Position numbers and translations under genes: made by a program | Assembly: GCA_015065505.1 (NCBI GenBank) | Contig: SVQE01000001.1 | Span: 1-64,000, forward strand | Direction of reading: 5' to 3' | Length of the DNA stretch: 64,000 nucleotides | From: Oscillospiraceae bacterium | GTDB taxonomy: Bacteria; Bacillota; Clostridia; Oscillospirales; Acutalibacteraceae | Notes under the pieces: generated by a model | The model's input: the letters and a program-made list of their open reading frames with translations, nothing else | What the model was told of the DNA's origin: nothing | Database searches by the model: none | Part shown: positions 56,196 to 64,000 of the stretch, piece by piece | How the letters are laid out: every line of letters starts with the position of its first letter | How positions within the stretch are numbered: the first letter of the stretch is position 1

Positions 56196-56525
56196 ATGAA
56201 GGATAATCAGTTTGATAAGGGAATTAAATATGAAATTTTTGTCGGCATTAAGGATAAGGATATGTATCAGGAAATTCTTAATGTTAATGATTTTAAAAAA
56301 ATTCTGACAGAAATTTGCACAGAGAATAAAATTGGATTTTCTCTTCTGACCCAGCTCGGAGGATATACTCACGGCAAGGGATATACAACCGAAACAAGTC
56401 TTAGGGTAGTCATAATAGGTGTTGATGAAAAAGAAATTATGATTTTGGCTGAAAGGCTGAAAAAAGAAGTCAATACCGACACTGTTCTTATAACAAAAAC
56501 AGAAATTGAGTATAAATTTATATAA
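56196..56525 (+). CDS. Small protein of unknown function (109 aa), paralog of previous gene
   Basis: MKDNQFDKGIKYEIFVGIKDKDMYQEILNVNDFKKIL...FSLLTQLGGYTHGKGYTTETSLRVVIIG. Confidence 0.7.
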   Translation: MKDNQFDKGIKYEIFVGIKDKDMYQEILNVNDFKKILTEICTENKIGFSLLTQLGGYTHGKGYTTETSLRVVIIGVDEKEIMILAERLKKEVNTDTVLITKTEIEYKFI

Positions 56526-56565
56526 ATCAATACATCTGTATAACAACTGGGGACTGTCCCCAGTT

Positions 56566-56601
56566 GAGATTTTCAAATCCGCAGCTGAGTATTTTAAATA
56601 A
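56566..56601 (+). pseudogene. Relic of a purL-like 3' end (EIFKSAAEYFK*)
   Basis: GAGATTTTCAAATCCGCAGCTGAGTATTTTAAATAA versus purL end AAGATTTTCAAATCCGCTTTTGAATACTTTAAATAA at 55692-55727. Confidence 0.7.
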
Positions 56602-56625
56602 GCATTCAGATTTGAAAACTAACAG

Positions 56626-56935
56626 AAAAAACGAAGGCTTTAGGGTGGGCGACTTAGGGATTTGATAGCCTAAAAATGCATCTTTTAGCGAAAAACTGCG
56701 TTAAAAATGCTCAGAATAAACAAATTATTCCTGTGCTTTTTGCCTTGTCTTTCACAAAAATCTGCTATTTTTAGGTGCAAAGCAATTTTGAAATAGGTAT
56801 TTTTCGTTAGAACAATGAACAAACAAGGGTTAAGGCTGGCGCCTTAACCCTTGTTTTGAAGCTGTTATAGCGGAAAAGAGCATTTCAAAATCTATTAAAT
56901 CCCTAAGTTGCCCACCCTTTTAGCCTTCGTTTTTT
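56626..56935. mobile_element. MITE-like element with ~44-bp imperfect terminal inverted repeats
   Basis: Left AAAAAACGAAGGCTTTAGGGTGGGCGACTTAGGGATTTGATAG (56626-56668); right end 56892-56935 is its near reverse complement; internal perfect palindrome 56821-56856; no ORF. Confidence 0.65.
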
Positions 56936-57698
56936 ATCTTTTCTTATAAATTATCAGCTCGGGGTTTTCGCCGTTTTCTTCATATGTGCAAATCAGAATG
57001 AAATCCATATTTGCAAGAACGCCGAAGCATATGCTTTCATCAAACAGCGATTCAAGCTGATTGCCGAGATAGGTTGTGTTATCATCAAGAAACTTAACAA
57101 GCCTGCCGTTCGGAAGCCTGTATTCAAGATTAACAAAGCTGCCAACAAGCGCATTCAGCTTTTCAAGCTTCGGCATTCCTTCAACACCGAGTGCGTTTAT
57201 TTCATCAATAAGCTGTTTTTTGAATGCTTCAAACTCACCGTTGTCGCTAAGCTCTTCGTATCTTTTCCAGTAATCAAGCTTAGGCAGCATATCCTTCATA
57301 TATGCTCTTGCCTGCTCTTCGGTGAAGCCCTCCTTTGCCATATGGGGAATGCAGATATTGATTAAATCATCCATATTGCTGTAGGTATAAGTTCCGTCAG
57401 CATAGCACCATTTGCAGTATTCTTCATTCAGCGTTCCGTCTTTTTCGCGGCTGATAATCGCATCATCAAGCGGCATTCCGCAGCACTGGCAGATAAGCTT
57501 ATCGTGTGAGCCGAGCAGTGTATTTATCGAAACACCGAAAAGCTTTGAAAGAAGTTTTAGTGTTTCGGTGTTGGGAATTGTGTCGCCGTTTTCCCACCTT
57601 GAAACTGCCTGACGGGTTACAAAAACCTTCTCTGCAAGCTCATCCTGCGACATATTATTTTTAGTTCTGAGTTCAAGTATAATATCCTTTGTTTCCAT
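56934..57698 (-). CDS. XRE-family regulator with C-terminal zinc-ribbon-like domain
   Basis: 254 aa; MSQDELAEKVFVTRQAVSRWENG; CQCCGMPL...EEYCKWCYADGTYTY. Confidence 0.85.
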   Translation of the reverse strand: METKDIILELRTKNNMSQDELAEKVFVTRQAVSRWENGDTIPNTETLKLLSKLFGVSINTLLGSHDKLICQCCGMPLDDAIISREKDGTLNEEYCKWCYADGTYTYSNMDDLINICIPHMAKEGFTEEQARAYMKDMLPKLDYWKRYEELSDNGEFEAFKKQLIDEINALGVEGMPKLEKLNALVGSFVNLEYRLPNGRLVKFLDDNTTYLGNQLESLFDESICFGVLANMDFILICTYEENGENPELIIYKKR

Positions 57699-57972
57699 AG
57701 CAACATCTCCTTATGTTTATTATAGCATAGTAAAGGCAGGAAGAAAAGCAACGGGTTGTTGCGTGAGGAAGATTAGATAATACTTTTTCGTTTCGCCGTC
57801 TCCGCCAGAGAGAGGAACGGCGAGATTCTCCTCAAAAGCCGAGAAACGGTGCCAAAACGGTGGGACGGCGAGATTCTCCTCTCAGCTATCGAAAGGTCCA
57901 CCGGACCTTTCTCCCAATCGCGGCACTTGTGCGCCGCTCTTGGAGTTCGTTTCGAATCTCGCTTAACTATCT

Positions 57973-58011
57973 AAAAACAGGAAGCCAACACGAGGGTTGG
58001 CTTCCTGTTTT
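57973..58011 (-). terminator. Intrinsic terminator downstream of tRNA-Ser
   Basis: AAAAACAGGAAGCCAAC-ACGAG-GGTTGGCTTCCTGTTTTT. Confidence 0.85.
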
Positions 58012-58100
58012 TGGCGGAGACGGCGAGATTCGAACTCGCGGGGGATTGCTCCCTAACTGATTTCGAGTCAGCCCCGTTATGACCACTTCGATACGTCTCC
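58012..58100 (-). tRNA. tRNA-Ser(CGA), CCA encoded
   Basis: Minus strand GGAGACGTATCGAAGTGGTCATAACGGGGCTGACTCGAAATCAGTTAGGGAGCAATCCCCCGCGAGTTCGAATCTCGCCGTCTCCGCCA; anticodon loop CTCGAAA; long variable arm. Confidence 0.92.
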
Positions 58101-58198
58101 GTATATCTAATGCCCGAATATTGTAACAAAATAATTTTTATTTGTCAATTGCAAATGTTTATGTTATTATATAAACATTAAAAAATAGGAGTTTATAT

Positions 58199-58807
58199 AT
58201 GATTGCGATAATTGATTACGGTGCAGGGAATCTGCAAAGCGTTAAGAAGGCGCTTGATTACCTTGGCTGTGAAAGCGTTATAACTTCCGACAAAGCTGTT
58301 ATTGAAGGTGCTTCCCATGTTATTCTGCCCGGTGTCGGCTCTTTTGGTGACGCGATGGATTCAATCAGAAGCAGGGGACTTGAAGAGGTAATAAAAAATG
58401 CGGCATCGGGTAAGCAAAGGTTTCTCGGAATATGCCTCGGGCTTCAGCTTCTTTTTGAGGAAAGTGAAGAAAGCCATGGAGTTAAAGGACTTGGTGTATT
58501 CAAGGGCAGAATTGTTAAAATTCCCGAAAACCTCGGCTTAAAAGTGCCCCATATGGGCTGGAATTCTGTTGATATTAAACAAAGCGGCGGCATTTTTGAA
58601 GGCATAAAGAATGAAAGCTACTTCTACTTTGTTCATTCCTTCTATCTCAAGGATGCTGATTGTGATATAGTTGCGGGTGCTGCACAGTACGGAGTCCAAA
58701 TTCAGTGCGCCGTTCAGAAGGGTAATATCAGCGCAACTCAGTTCCATCCCGAAAAAAGCGGTGAAATCGGATTGAAACTGCTTAAAAACTTTGTTTCGGA
58801 GGATTAG
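58199..58807 (+). CDS. hisH: Imidazole glycerol phosphate synthase, HisH
   Basis: IAIIDYGAGNLQSVKKAL; FLGICLGLQLLFEESEES; ATQFHPEKSG. Confidence 0.95.
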   Translation: MIAIIDYGAGNLQSVKKALDYLGCESVITSDKAVIEGASHVILPGVGSFGDAMDSIRSRGLEEVIKNAASGKQRFLGICLGLQLLFEESEESHGVKGLGVFKGRIVKIPENLGLKVPHMGWNSVDIKQSGGIFEGIKNESYFYFVHSFYLKDADCDIVAGAAQYGVQIQCAVQKGNISATQFHPEKSGEIGLKLLKNFVSED

Positions 58808-58810
58808 GAT

Positions 58811-59566
58811 ATGTATGCTAAAAGAATAATACCCTGCCTCGATGTTAAAAACGGCAGAGTTGTTAAGGGCGTTTCATTTGTTGGCTTAAGAGATGCAGGC
58901 GACCCCGTTGAATGTGCTGCGGCATATGATAGGCAGGGCGCTGATGAGCTTGTTTTGCTTGATATTATGGCAAGCCACGAGGGAAGAAGCACGATGCTTG
59001 ATATTGTTTCCCGAGTTGCGAATACGGTTTTTATTCCTTTCACTGTCGGCGGCGGAATAACATCAACAGAGGATTTTAAAGAGCTTTTAAGAGCAGGTGC
59101 GGATAAGATTTCGGTTAATTCAGCCGCGGTAAGAAACCCCGATTTGATTAACGATGCGGCTTATAAATTCGGCTCACAGTGCGTTGTTTGTGCCATTGAT
59201 GCAAAGAGAAACGGTGCTTCGTGGGAGGTTTACCTCAACGGCGGAAGAATACCTACGGGTATCGACGCGGTTCAGTGGGCAAAGGAAGCCTATAAGAGGG
59301 GAGCAGGCGAAATCCTTCTCACCTCAATGGACCAGGACGGACAGAAAACAGGCTATGACATTCAACTGACAAAAGCAGTCAGCGAAAATGTCGGAATCCC
59401 CGTAATAGCATCGGGCGGTGCAGGCAAGGCAGAGCATTTTCTTGATGTTTTAACCGAGGGCAAGGCGGATGCAGTGCTTGCCGCAAGCCTCTTCCACTTT
59501 AACGAGCTTCCCGTTCCCGAGCTAAAAAAATACTTAAATGAAAACAAAATACCCGTAAGAATATAA
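58811..59566 (+). CDS. hisF: Imidazole glycerol phosphate synthase, HisF
   Basis: [48 protein letters not shown]. Confidence 0.95.
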   Translation: MYAKRIIPCLDVKNGRVVKGVSFVGLRDAGDPVECAAAYDRQGADELVLLDIMASHEGRSTMLDIVSRVANTVFIPFTVGGGITSTEDFKELLRAGADKISVNSAAVRNPDLINDAAYKFGSQCVVCAIDAKRNGASWEVYLNGGRIPTGIDAVQWAKEAYKRGAGEILLTSMDQDGQKTGYDIQLTKAVSENVGIPVIASGGAGKAEHFLDVLTEGKADAVLAASLFHFNELPVPELKKYLNENKIPVRI

Positions 59567-59567
59567 C

Positions 59568-59596
59568 AAAAGGATGCTTCAATGAAGCATCCTTTT
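59568..59596. terminator. Bidirectional intrinsic terminator
   Basis: AAAAGGATGCTTC-AAT-GAAGCATCCTTTT. Confidence 0.85.
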
Positions 59597-59626
59597 ATTT
59601 ATGCACTATGCCTTATGAACTATGCA

Positions 59627-61519
59627 CTAATTATTTGCCGGGTGATAATTCGGAACTATTGCCATAAGCTTTTCGCGAACATTTTCTTCGTTGATGTCCT
59701 CAAGAGATTTAAGCATTGCTTCGAATTCATCGTCGTTAATATTCATCGGCTGGGTAACATAGATTTTTTCGTTAGCTGTTTTCTCTCTTGTCGCCATTTC
59801 GCTGTCCATTGCGAGCTCTTCATAAAGCTTTTCGCCCGGTCTGAGACCTGTTATTTCAATTCCTATTTCGTCAACTGAGAAGCCCGAAAGCTTTATAAGA
59901 TTTCTTGCAAGATCCATAATCTTAACGGGCTCGCCCATATCAAGAACGAAAACCTCACCGCCCTTTGCAAGTCCGCCTGCCTGGCAAACAAGCTGTGCAG
60001 CCTCCGGAATTGTCATAAAGTATCTTGTTATATCGGGGTGGGTAACCTTAACGGGACCGCCCTCTTCAATCTGCTTTTTGAAAATCGGAATAACCGAACC
60101 ATGCGAGCCTAAAACATTTCCGAAACGAACTGCCGCATACTCTGTGTTTTCGCTCTTGTTGTTCATATACTGAACAATGATTTCGGTAATTCTCTTTGTG
60201 CAGCCCATAACATTTGTTGGGTTAACTGCCTTATCGGTTGAAAGAATAACCATCTTCGGAACCTTGAATTCATCTGCGATAAGCGCAACATTATATGTTC
60301 CGAAAACATTGTTTTTAACAGCTTCGCAGGGGCTGTCCTCCATAAGGGGAACATGCTTGTGAGCAGCTGCGTGGAAAACAACATCGGGGTGGAATTCTTC
60401 AAATATTTCACGAAGTCTGTTAATATCGCGAACAGAGCCTATACGAACATAAATATCTATCTCGCCGTTGTATTTGTCGTTAAGCTCGTTCTGAAGCTCA
60501 AATGCACAGTTTTCATAGATGTCGAAAATAATAACTGCTTTGGGATCGTATCTTGCAACCTGGTTGCAGATTTCAGCGCCTATGGAACCGCCGCCGCCTG
60601 TTACAAGAACGGTTTTTCCAATAAGATAGCGGCAAACCTTTTTATCAAGCTTAACCTCGTCTCTGGCAAGAAGGTCGGTAATATCAACATTTCTGACCTT
60701 CTTTTTACCGCCCTCTTCAAGCATATCCTCAACAGTGGGACTGATTTTTACATCAGCCTCTGTCTGCATTGCGAGGTCGAGAATTTCCTTCTGCCTTGCA
60801 GAGGATGCAGAGGGAAGGCATATAATAATCTGGTCGATTTCGTATTTTTCAGCGAGTTCGGGAATCTGTGCACAAGTGCCTGCAACCTTAACTCCGTTGA
60901 TTTTTTTATGCTGTTTTGCGGGATTATCGTCAACCGCAATTATCGGTATTCCGTTTTTAAAGCTGTCGTTTGCAAGAGCGTCAATAACAAAATTGCCCAT
61001 AAATCCTGCGCCGACAATCATAACTCTTCCTGCATCGGAATTTCTTCTTCCCGAAAGTCTGCGAAATCTTCTGAATGCTCTTATAGCAATTCTGGGAGCG
61101 ATAATGAAAACCGCAAGGAAGATAAATACTATGATATATCTCCAGAACACAAGGCGACCGTCATACTTAAGAATCTTATCAAAAAGAACTCTGTCTATTG
61201 CAAAAAGCGCCACGGTTTCAACTGCAGCGGCGAAAGCGCCTCGTATTACTTCATCAATTCCCGCAAAATGCCAAACGCTTTTATAAAGACCGAGAAAATA
61301 GTTTATTACTACTGCCACTAAACCTGCAATGATAAAATGTGGGTACGAAAAGGCAATTTCTGAATATTCACCAAGATTTAAGCCGCGAAAGCTTGAGAGT
61401 GATGCGAAAAAATAAGATACTGAAAACAGGCAGAAATCAATCAGCACAATAAAAAGTATTTTTATGATGCTTGTGAATTGATTATCCCTGTAAGCAATTT
61501 CGTTTTTGTTTTCTTCCAT
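59627..61519 (-). CDS. Membrane-bound nucleotide-sugar 4,6-dehydratase (PglF/WbpM/CapD family)
   Basis: 630 aa; 4 TM; IGKTVLVTGGGGSIGAEICNQVARYDPKAVI; HAAAHKHVPLMEDSP; SEELAMDSEMA-type C-terminus. Confidence 0.9.
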   Translation of the reverse strand: MEENKNEIAYRDNQFTSIIKILFIVLIDFCLFSVSYFFASLSSFRGLNLGEYSEIAFSYPHFIIAGLVAVVINYFLGLYKSVWHFAGIDEVIRGAFAAAVETVALFAIDRVLFDKILKYDGRLVFWRYIIVFIFLAVFIIAPRIAIRAFRRFRRLSGRRNSDAGRVMIVGAGFMGNFVIDALANDSFKNGIPIIAVDDNPAKQHKKINGVKVAGTCAQIPELAEKYEIDQIIICLPSASSARQKEILDLAMQTEADVKISPTVEDMLEEGGKKKVRNVDITDLLARDEVKLDKKVCRYLIGKTVLVTGGGGSIGAEICNQVARYDPKAVIIFDIYENCAFELQNELNDKYNGEIDIYVRIGSVRDINRLREIFEEFHPDVVFHAAAHKHVPLMEDSPCEAVKNNVFGTYNVALIADEFKVPKMVILSTDKAVNPTNVMGCTKRITEIIVQYMNNKSENTEYAAVRFGNVLGSHGSVIPIFKKQIEEGGPVKVTHPDITRYFMTIPEAAQLVCQAGGLAKGGEVFVLDMGEPVKIMDLARNLIKLSGFSVDEIGIEITGLRPGEKLYEELAMDSEMATREKTANEKIYVTQPMNINDDEFEAMLKSLEDINEENVREKLMAIVPNYHPANN

Positions 61520-61569
61520 AATTATTCTCCACGTTAAATTGTATGCATAGTATATTATAATTTATAGAA

Positions 61570-62862
61570 TTAATCAACACTATTTTTCTCTTTTTTGTTT
61601 TTAATAGCTTTTGCAATTTTTTTAACTGCAAAAATTGCCAGTGAAATAAGCGCGGTGAATCCAATGATATATAAGGGGATTATGTAGTATTTGGAATGCT
61701 CTGTAAGCTTTTTAGCATCAACTCCGATGCTGCGAAGCTTCTGATTGAAATCTTTATCTGCAAGCTGTGACGAAGTCTCAAACGTGTCAAGCGGAGTGTC
61801 GGGCGTGTGCTTTGTAATCTGTGAGCTGACTGAGGATACCGTGAAATCCATCTGACGGTATATCTCGTCATTCGCACAAACAACAACGGTTGCAACACCT
61901 TCGCCCGTTGCGGTTATAACGCCGCCCTTTTTTATTTCAATAATGTTTTCTTCATCGCAGAAATAACCTATAACAGCATTGGCATTATTTGGCTCAATTG
62001 AGTATTCAAGCTTAACGCTGTCGCCGATTTGAAGCTCGGTTGTTGCAGCGTGAAGCTTCATGTCCTTTGGCAAAACTGCGGGCTTTGTTGTTGTGGTTGT
62101 GGTAGTTTGCGTTGTGGTTGTTGTTTGCGAAGTTGTTTCAGCCTTTTTAGTGGTTTTGCTCTTTGTTGTGTTTTGTTTGGTGGTTTGTTTTTTGGTTGTG
62201 GTCTGTTTTTTAGTTGTGGTTTTCTTTTTGGCGGTTGTTTGCTTTTTTGTTGTTTTTTTCTTGGTTGTTTTGGGCGCGGAAGAACCGCTTGCAACAGATG
62301 CCCAGTCAGGTGCGCCGTAGCCCATAATTGAGCTGATGTTTGCATATGGCTTTGAGCCCGACGGGGTATAGGTTTTTTCCTTAACCTTACCCGAGCAGTT
62401 GCCTTCAATGGTTTTTATTGTGCTGCCCGAAACGGATTTAATAATTCCCACATGCTGGGATGAGCCGTTGCCGCTCCAGTCAAAGAAAATCAAATCACCT
62501 TTTTTTGGTGTATAGTCGGAACCTCTTTTATGGTATCTTCCTCTGTTCTGAAACCAGCTTATCATTGAATTGCAGTTTCCGCCGCTCGGAACGATGTTTG
62601 CATAAAGCTTAACGCCGAGGCTTTCACCTGCTTTATTGAAGCACCACAGAGCAAAGGTTGTACACCATGCGCCCTGATAGCCGTACCATTCGCCGTATTT
62701 TGAATAGCTGCCCGTGCCTTCATAGCCAACCTCGTTTTGCGCTACGGATACAACCTTTGATTTCATATCCGATTCCGAAACTGCATATGAAATAACGGAA
62801 ACGGGCGATATGAAAAGCATAACAGCCAGTATAAATGCTAATATTTTTTTGCCGTTCTTCAT
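61570..62862 (-). CDS. Secreted CHAP-type amidase with Lys/Thr-rich linker, Ig-like domain and C-terminal TM
   Basis: 430 aa; signal peptide; GAWCTTFALWCFNKAGE...KGDLIFFDWSGNGSSQHVGIIKSV; TTKKKTTKKQTTAKKK... linker; TM YIIPLYIIGFTALISLAIFAV. Confidence 0.85.
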   Translation of the reverse strand: MKNGKKILAFILAVMLFISPVSVISYAVSESDMKSKVVSVAQNEVGYEGTGSYSKYGEWYGYQGAWCTTFALWCFNKAGESLGVKLYANIVPSGGNCNSMISWFQNRGRYHKRGSDYTPKKGDLIFFDWSGNGSSQHVGIIKSVSGSTIKTIEGNCSGKVKEKTYTPSGSKPYANISSIMGYGAPDWASVASGSSAPKTTKKKTTKKQTTAKKKTTTKKQTTTKKQTTKQNTTKSKTTKKAETTSQTTTTTQTTTTTTTKPAVLPKDMKLHAATTELQIGDSVKLEYSIEPNNANAVIGYFCDEENIIEIKKGGVITATGEGVATVVVCANDEIYRQMDFTVSSVSSQITKHTPDTPLDTFETSSQLADKDFNQKLRSIGVDAKKLTEHSKYYIIPLYIIGFTALISLAIFAVKKIAKAIKNKKEKNSVD

Positions 62863-63054
62863 TTTAAAACTTCCTGAATTGTTACAAAAATATATAAAAA
62901 ATTACAATATAGTTACAGAGGTCATTATACACTCAATAATATAAAAAATCAAGTTAATATTATTTATATAAAATTTTGTTAATCTTTCTTGAATGTGTAA
63001 GACTTTTATGTTATATTTTAGCTGTGAAAATTTTTCATTGATTAGGAGTAGTTT

Positions 63055-64000
63055 ATGCTGAGAAATACCAATCTTGAGCATGTTAAGCCTGAGGATGTTA
63101 ATGTTGATTCAAAGGCGATTAATGATTTTCTTAAAGAAATAACTGCAAAGAAATTAGGGCTGCATTCGTTCACGATTGTTCGCCATGATAAAATCTGTGC
63201 GCAGGGCTTTTTTGCGCCTTATTCTGCTCAGTATCCCCATGTTTTGTATTCAATGAGCAAGAGCTTAACCTCAACTGCAGTTGGATTTGCCGTTGACGAG
63301 GGGCTTATTAAGCTTGATGATAAGGTTATGGATTTCTTCCCCGAATACAATAATCTGAGAAGAGCCTTTAACAGAACCTTAACCGTCAGAATGCTGCTTA
63401 CTATGAGAAGCGACAAGCTTGTTACGGTTTTCGAAGAGAAGGGTCAGACCGACTGGATAAAGCTTTTCTTTGATGCGCCGTTTATGCTTCCTCCTAACTC
63501 AAAGTTTAACTATATTTCCGAAAATACCTTTATGCTTTCGGCTATCGTAACAAAGGTAACGGGAAAGAGCGTTCTTGACTATCTTGACGAAAAAATGTTC
63601 AAACCTCTCGGAATTGAAAAGCCCTTCTGGGAAGCAGATGGAAAAGGCAATTCCGCAGGCGGCTGGGGCTGCTATATGAGAAGTGAGGACCTTGCAAAGT
63701 TCTTCCTTCCGTTTATTCACGGAGGAAAGTGGATAGACGGCACTCAGCTCATCCCCGAATATTGGGTAAGAGAAGCCCTCAGCAGGCAAACCGATTCGGT
63801 TCGTGACGGCGCTCTGGATATCGTTAACGGCTACGGCTTCCAGTTCTGGAAAAACAGAATAGCAAATTCCTTCAGAGCAGACGGACTTTTTGGTCAGAGA
63901 TGCTTTATGTTCCCCGATTTCGACGGTTTGGTTATTCTTAACTGCGGCGAAGCAGAGGACTATAAGGTTATGGAGGTTTTCTGGAAGTATTTCCCGAACT
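63055..64000 (+). CDS. Beta-lactamase-fold serine hydrolase, truncated by window edge
   Basis: MLRNTNLEHVKPEDVNVDSKAINDFLKEI...FTIVRHDKICAQGFFAPYSAQYPHVLYSMSKSLTSTAVGFAVDEG; SxxK motif SMSK; GAGTAG upstream of ATG; frame open to window end. Confidence 0.85.
   Translation, partial: MLRNTNLEHVKPEDVNVDSKAINDFLKEITAKKLGLHSFTIVRHDKICAQGFFAPYSAQYPHVLYSMSKSLTSTAVGFAVDEGLIKLDDKVMDFFPEYNNLRRAFNRTLTVRMLLTMRSDKLVTVFEEKGQTDWIKLFFDAPFMLPPNSKFNYISENTFMLSAIVTKVTGKSVLDYLDEKMFKPLGIEKPFWEADGKGNSAGGWGCYMRSEDLAKFFLPFIHGGKWIDGTQLIPEYWVREALSRQTDSVRDGALDIVNGYGFQFWKNRIANSFRADGLFGQRCFMFPDFDGLVILNCGEAEDYKVMEVFWKYFPN

Noticed and set aside
60353-61321. Long plus-strand ORF (322 aa)
   Set aside because: Antisense to the well-supported nucleotide-sugar dehydratase; Cys/Asn/Ser-rich translation is typical of shadow frames.
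62029-62331. Plus-strand ORFs rich in Cys/Gly or Val (62029-62331, 62060-62320)
   Set aside because: Reverse reading of the Thr/Lys-rich linker of the CHAP protein.

Overview
The window is a low-to-mid GC Firmicute chromosome segment, probably a spore-forming Clostridia/Oscillospiraceae-type organism. I infer this from the SpoIIE N-terminus, Dlt-like genes, bifurcating [FeFe] hydrogenase and ECF transporter. I recognise no phage, CRISPR array or rRNA operon. From left to right it contains: a SpoIIE N-terminus (partial); a domain-permuted GH3 enzyme; a GT2 and an MscS channel; a 1547-aa beta-helix surface protein with an upstream histidine kinase/response regulator pair; an M28 peptidase and DUF1015; a Dlt-like A-C-B-D operon plus a free-standing condensation-domain protein with a coupled membrane protein; and a hydrogenase supercluster (NuoE-like, DRTGG, anti-sigma-like ATPase, sensory-type [FeFe] hydrogenase, PHP, HATPase, then HydC-B-A). 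These are followed by a secreted beta-helix-type protein behind a structured leader; two unlisted small paralogous peptides; a GlpA-like/FAD oxidoreductase/DUF1667 trio; an HMA protein plus Zn/Cd P-type ATPase; a radical SAM protein; a pur operon (purE C F M N, PurO, stand-alone AICAR transformylase, D, L); a repeat-flanked two-gene module; an XRE regulator; tRNA-Ser(CGA); hisH-hisF; a polysaccharide dehydratase; a CHAP protein; and a partial serine hydrolase. The items most worth following up are: (i) two small peptides sharing the motif P-[MI]-F-K-V-[VI]-I-x(2)-[AS]-Q-D-V-[LI]-T-[AT]-S; (ii) the Dlt-like/condensation enzyme system; (iii) the sensory hydrogenase operon with a Rex-like box; (iv) a 117-bp perfectly repeated structured element inside the pur operon; (v) a 76-bp direct repeat and inverted-repeat element flanking two small unknown paralogs, next to a diverged relic of the purL 3' end; (vi) a purE leader with a 22-aa uORF ending in a terminator loop. 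All calls come from manual reading; no database search was run.
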